DNA of 41,014 nucleotides, taken from contig JAHKAY010000009.1 of NCBI GenBank assembly GCA_018825785.1, positions 1 to 41,014 of the forward strand. The letters run 5' to 3'. Position numbers and translations under genes: made by a program. The notes under the pieces are model-generated. The model was not told where the DNA came from and did not search any database. It worked only from the letters and a program-made list of their open reading frames with translations. Shown here piece by piece: positions 40,142-41,014 of the stretch. Positions within the stretch are counted from its first letter, which is position 1. Each line of letters starts with the position of its first letter. This DNA comes from Chloroflexota bacterium. GTDB taxonomy: Bacteria > Chloroflexota > Dehalococcoidia > JACVQG01 > JAHKAY01.

Positions 40142-40456
40142 CTATTCCCTCCGTGGCACAGGCGACGGCGGAGTGGGTGGTGCTGGGTACAGCCCCATCC
40201 TCCATGCACTGAACGACAGGACATGACCGCAACCGGCGCACATTAGCCGAACAACAGGCCAAGCAATCGGTGCTACCGGTGTGCCCAAACTTGCTTGTAT
40301 GGGGAAAATGATGGCCTGAGTGACGTATTCGTCTACTAGCCAAGTCGTGTGACCAGACACTGGGCAAGGGTAGGGAGAGCCAGCACGTTGATTTGCTACC
40401 CACTGGAGTATGTACGATATTTCGGCTGGACTTAAATGACCTTGTGCATCTGGCAT
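40142..40456 (-). CDS. Zinc-ribbon-like hypothetical protein
   Basis: A 104-aa protein with the pattern CPVSGHTTWLVDEYVTQ, then APIAWPVVRLMCAGCGHVLS. This matches a widespread small family of unknown function in which two CxxC pairs flank a W-x-hydrophobic core. Here the first pair is reduced to C-x2-S while the second (CAGC) is intact, so zinc binding may be weakened or lost. AAGGAG and AGAGG precede the ATG. First gene of a two-gene unit with the membrane protein. Confidence 0.65.
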   Translation of the reverse strand: MPDAQGHLSPAEISYILQWVANQRAGSPYPCPVSGHTTWLVDEYVTQAIIFPIQASLGTPVAPIAWPVVRLMCAGCGHVLSFSAWRMGLYPAPPTPPSPVPRRE

Positions 40457-40494
40457 ACCTCTTCTCCTTTTCTAAGGGTTTCTCACATACCCCT

Positions 40495-40503
40495 ATTCTA
40501 CCA
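40495..40503 (-). promoter_or_regulatory. Extended -10 of the zinc-ribbon/membrane pair
   Basis: Minus-strand TGG-TAGAAT, 38 nt before the ATG at 40456. No clear -35. Confidence 0.45.
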
Positions 40504-40580
40504 TCTTGCCATCTTGAGCCGAGCGTATAACCCCGGATGAATTATAGACGATTACCCGGTAGTCTGGCGACTTTTGGCCG

Positions 40581-40589
40581 TGCTATAAT
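40581..40589 (+). promoter_or_regulatory. Extended -10 promoter of the fmdB-like gene
   Basis: TGC-TATAAT, 35 nt before the ATG, leaving a short leader with a GGAGGGG ribosome site. Confidence 0.7.
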
Positions 40590-40624
40590 TGGTTAAGAGA
40601 CACAATCAAAGGAGGGGTTCCATC

Positions 40625-40924
40625 ATGCCCATCTACGAATACCTGTGTAGCAGTTGCGGGAATATCTTTGAGCTGATAAGGCCCTTCAGCCAGGCGGGGG
40701 AGCCTGCCATATGTCCCCAGTGCGGTGGGAGGGGGGAGAAGCTGCTCTCCGTCTTCGCATCCAAGGAGGACTTCAATATCAAGGTGCCCCGCGGGGAGGC
40801 CTTCCGGGGCACGGCAGCTCCTTCACCAGGTAAGGCCCCCCAGGCGAGTAGCCCAGCGCCCGGTAATATTCCTTTGCCCCCACCCCGCTCAGCACGGAAA
40901 GGGAAGAAGCCCCGGCAGAGCTAG
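40625..40924 (+). CDS. FmdB-family zinc-ribbon protein
   Basis: A 99-aa protein starting MPIYEYLCSSCGNIFELIRP with GGAGGGG 7 nt upstream; an in-frame ATG 12 codons earlier precedes the ribosome site and is rejected. The two CxxC pairs (CSSC and CPQC) form the family's zinc ribbon within the first ~45 residues. The rest is a Pro/Ala/Ser-rich tail (APSPGKAPQASSPAPGNIPL) ending in basic residues. FmdB-like proteins are thought to be regulators, but their role is unclear. The tail is antisense to the end of an Elp3-like gene. Confidence 0.88.
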   Translation: MPIYEYLCSSCGNIFELIRPFSQAGEPAICPQCGGRGEKLLSVFASKEDFNIKVPRGEAFRGTAAPSPGKAPQASSPAPGNIPLPPPRSARKGKKPRQS

Positions 40925-41014
40925 CAATCCCCTCCGCCCCCCGGAGAAGGGCCTGGCCCAGCCCCCGGTGCTGGGGGGCGAGGGGGCTTCTTTCCCCCAG
41001 GGCCAGCTCAGGCC
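40779..41014 (-). CDS. C-terminal part of an Elp3-like radical SAM/GNAT protein (runs off window)
   Basis: The minus-strand frame, open from the right edge, reads LALGERSPLAPQHRGLGQAL, then GAEGIASSAGASSLSVLSGV, then AKEYYRALGYSPGGPYLVKE, ending at TGA 40781-40779. QHRGLGxxLL is the acetyl-CoA loop of the GNAT fold, and SGVGxxEYYRxLGY followed by GPYL is the typical end of Elp3-type tRNA-modifying proteins. Only ~77 residues are visible. Its last ~145 nt overlap the fmdB-like gene on the opposite strand. Confidence 0.75.
   Translation of the reverse strand, partial: PELALGERSPLAPQHRGLGQALLRGAEGIASSAGASSLSVLSGVGAKEYYRALGYSPGGPYLVKELPCPGRPPRGAP

Overview
This is a GC-rich bacterial chromosome segment. 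It carries long runs of tightly coupled housekeeping genes, most joined by ATGA or GTGA stop/start overlaps, separated by short patches of accessory DNA. The gene set and order, the aroK-aroB fusion and an inserted Ig-like domain of a type common in Chloroflexota surface proteins suggest a Dehalococcoidia-like member of the Chloroflexota. That placement is an inference; there is no rRNA or other decisive marker here.

Layout. 1-4132 is an accessory, partly decayed region. It holds a minus-strand chain (coiled-coil protein, an ORF pair split at a G6 run, a mini zinc ORF, an HTH protein, and a serine recombinase interrupted by an amber codon), then on the plus strand a small membrane protein and a solitary molbindin (mop). 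It ends at a tRNA-Glu truncated in its T-loop and fused to the tail of a DUF72 gene. 4133-5339 is an AT-richer patch with one membrane protein and a 72-nt palindromic repeat that recurs at 14148.

5340-16015 is core genome. The histidine phosphatase-nth-argC operon is divergent from tldD-tldE-HEAT-Nudix-GNAT. Then come tig-clpP and aspS on the minus strand. A small membrane protein (16138-16671) precedes a nine-gene plus-strand run whose first seven members are alaS, ruvX, aroE, aroC, aroKB, a heme-O-synthase-like UbiA protein and hslV, followed by tgt. The run supplies alanyl-tRNA, a Holliday junction resolvase-like protein and most of the late shikimate pathway. thrC, a NIL-domain protein and a MoaD/ThiS-like carrier form a minus-strand cassette that looks like a sulfur-transfer amino-acid module. 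comM follows, with 20-bp tandem repeats upstream.

29889-36034 is a type IV pilus/competence assembly operon on the minus strand (HTH regulator, 66-aa protein, pilB, pilC, pilN, pilO, pilM, pilD) without a pilin gene. An inverted repeat overlaps its promoter. A tRNA-Gly(CCC) gene follows, then a small accessory patch with a 35-aa ORF coupled to a winged-helix protein and two 30-bp direct repeats. A B12-type radical SAM protein and a YfcE-type phosphodiesterase come next. The right end has an IS1595-type transposase remnant, a two-gene membrane/zinc-ribbon pair, an FmdB-type protein and the 3' end of an Elp3-like gene.

Most notable: (1) alanyl-tRNA synthetase carries an in-frame IPT/TIG-like immunoglobulin-fold domain between its tRNA-binding and editing parts. 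(2) Several core genes (tldD, alaS, aspS, a phosphatase, probably comM) have a -10 box ending 8-9 nt before the start codon and so look leaderless. (3) The thrC/NIL/MoaD cassette. (4) The operator-like repeats before comM and the pilus operon.
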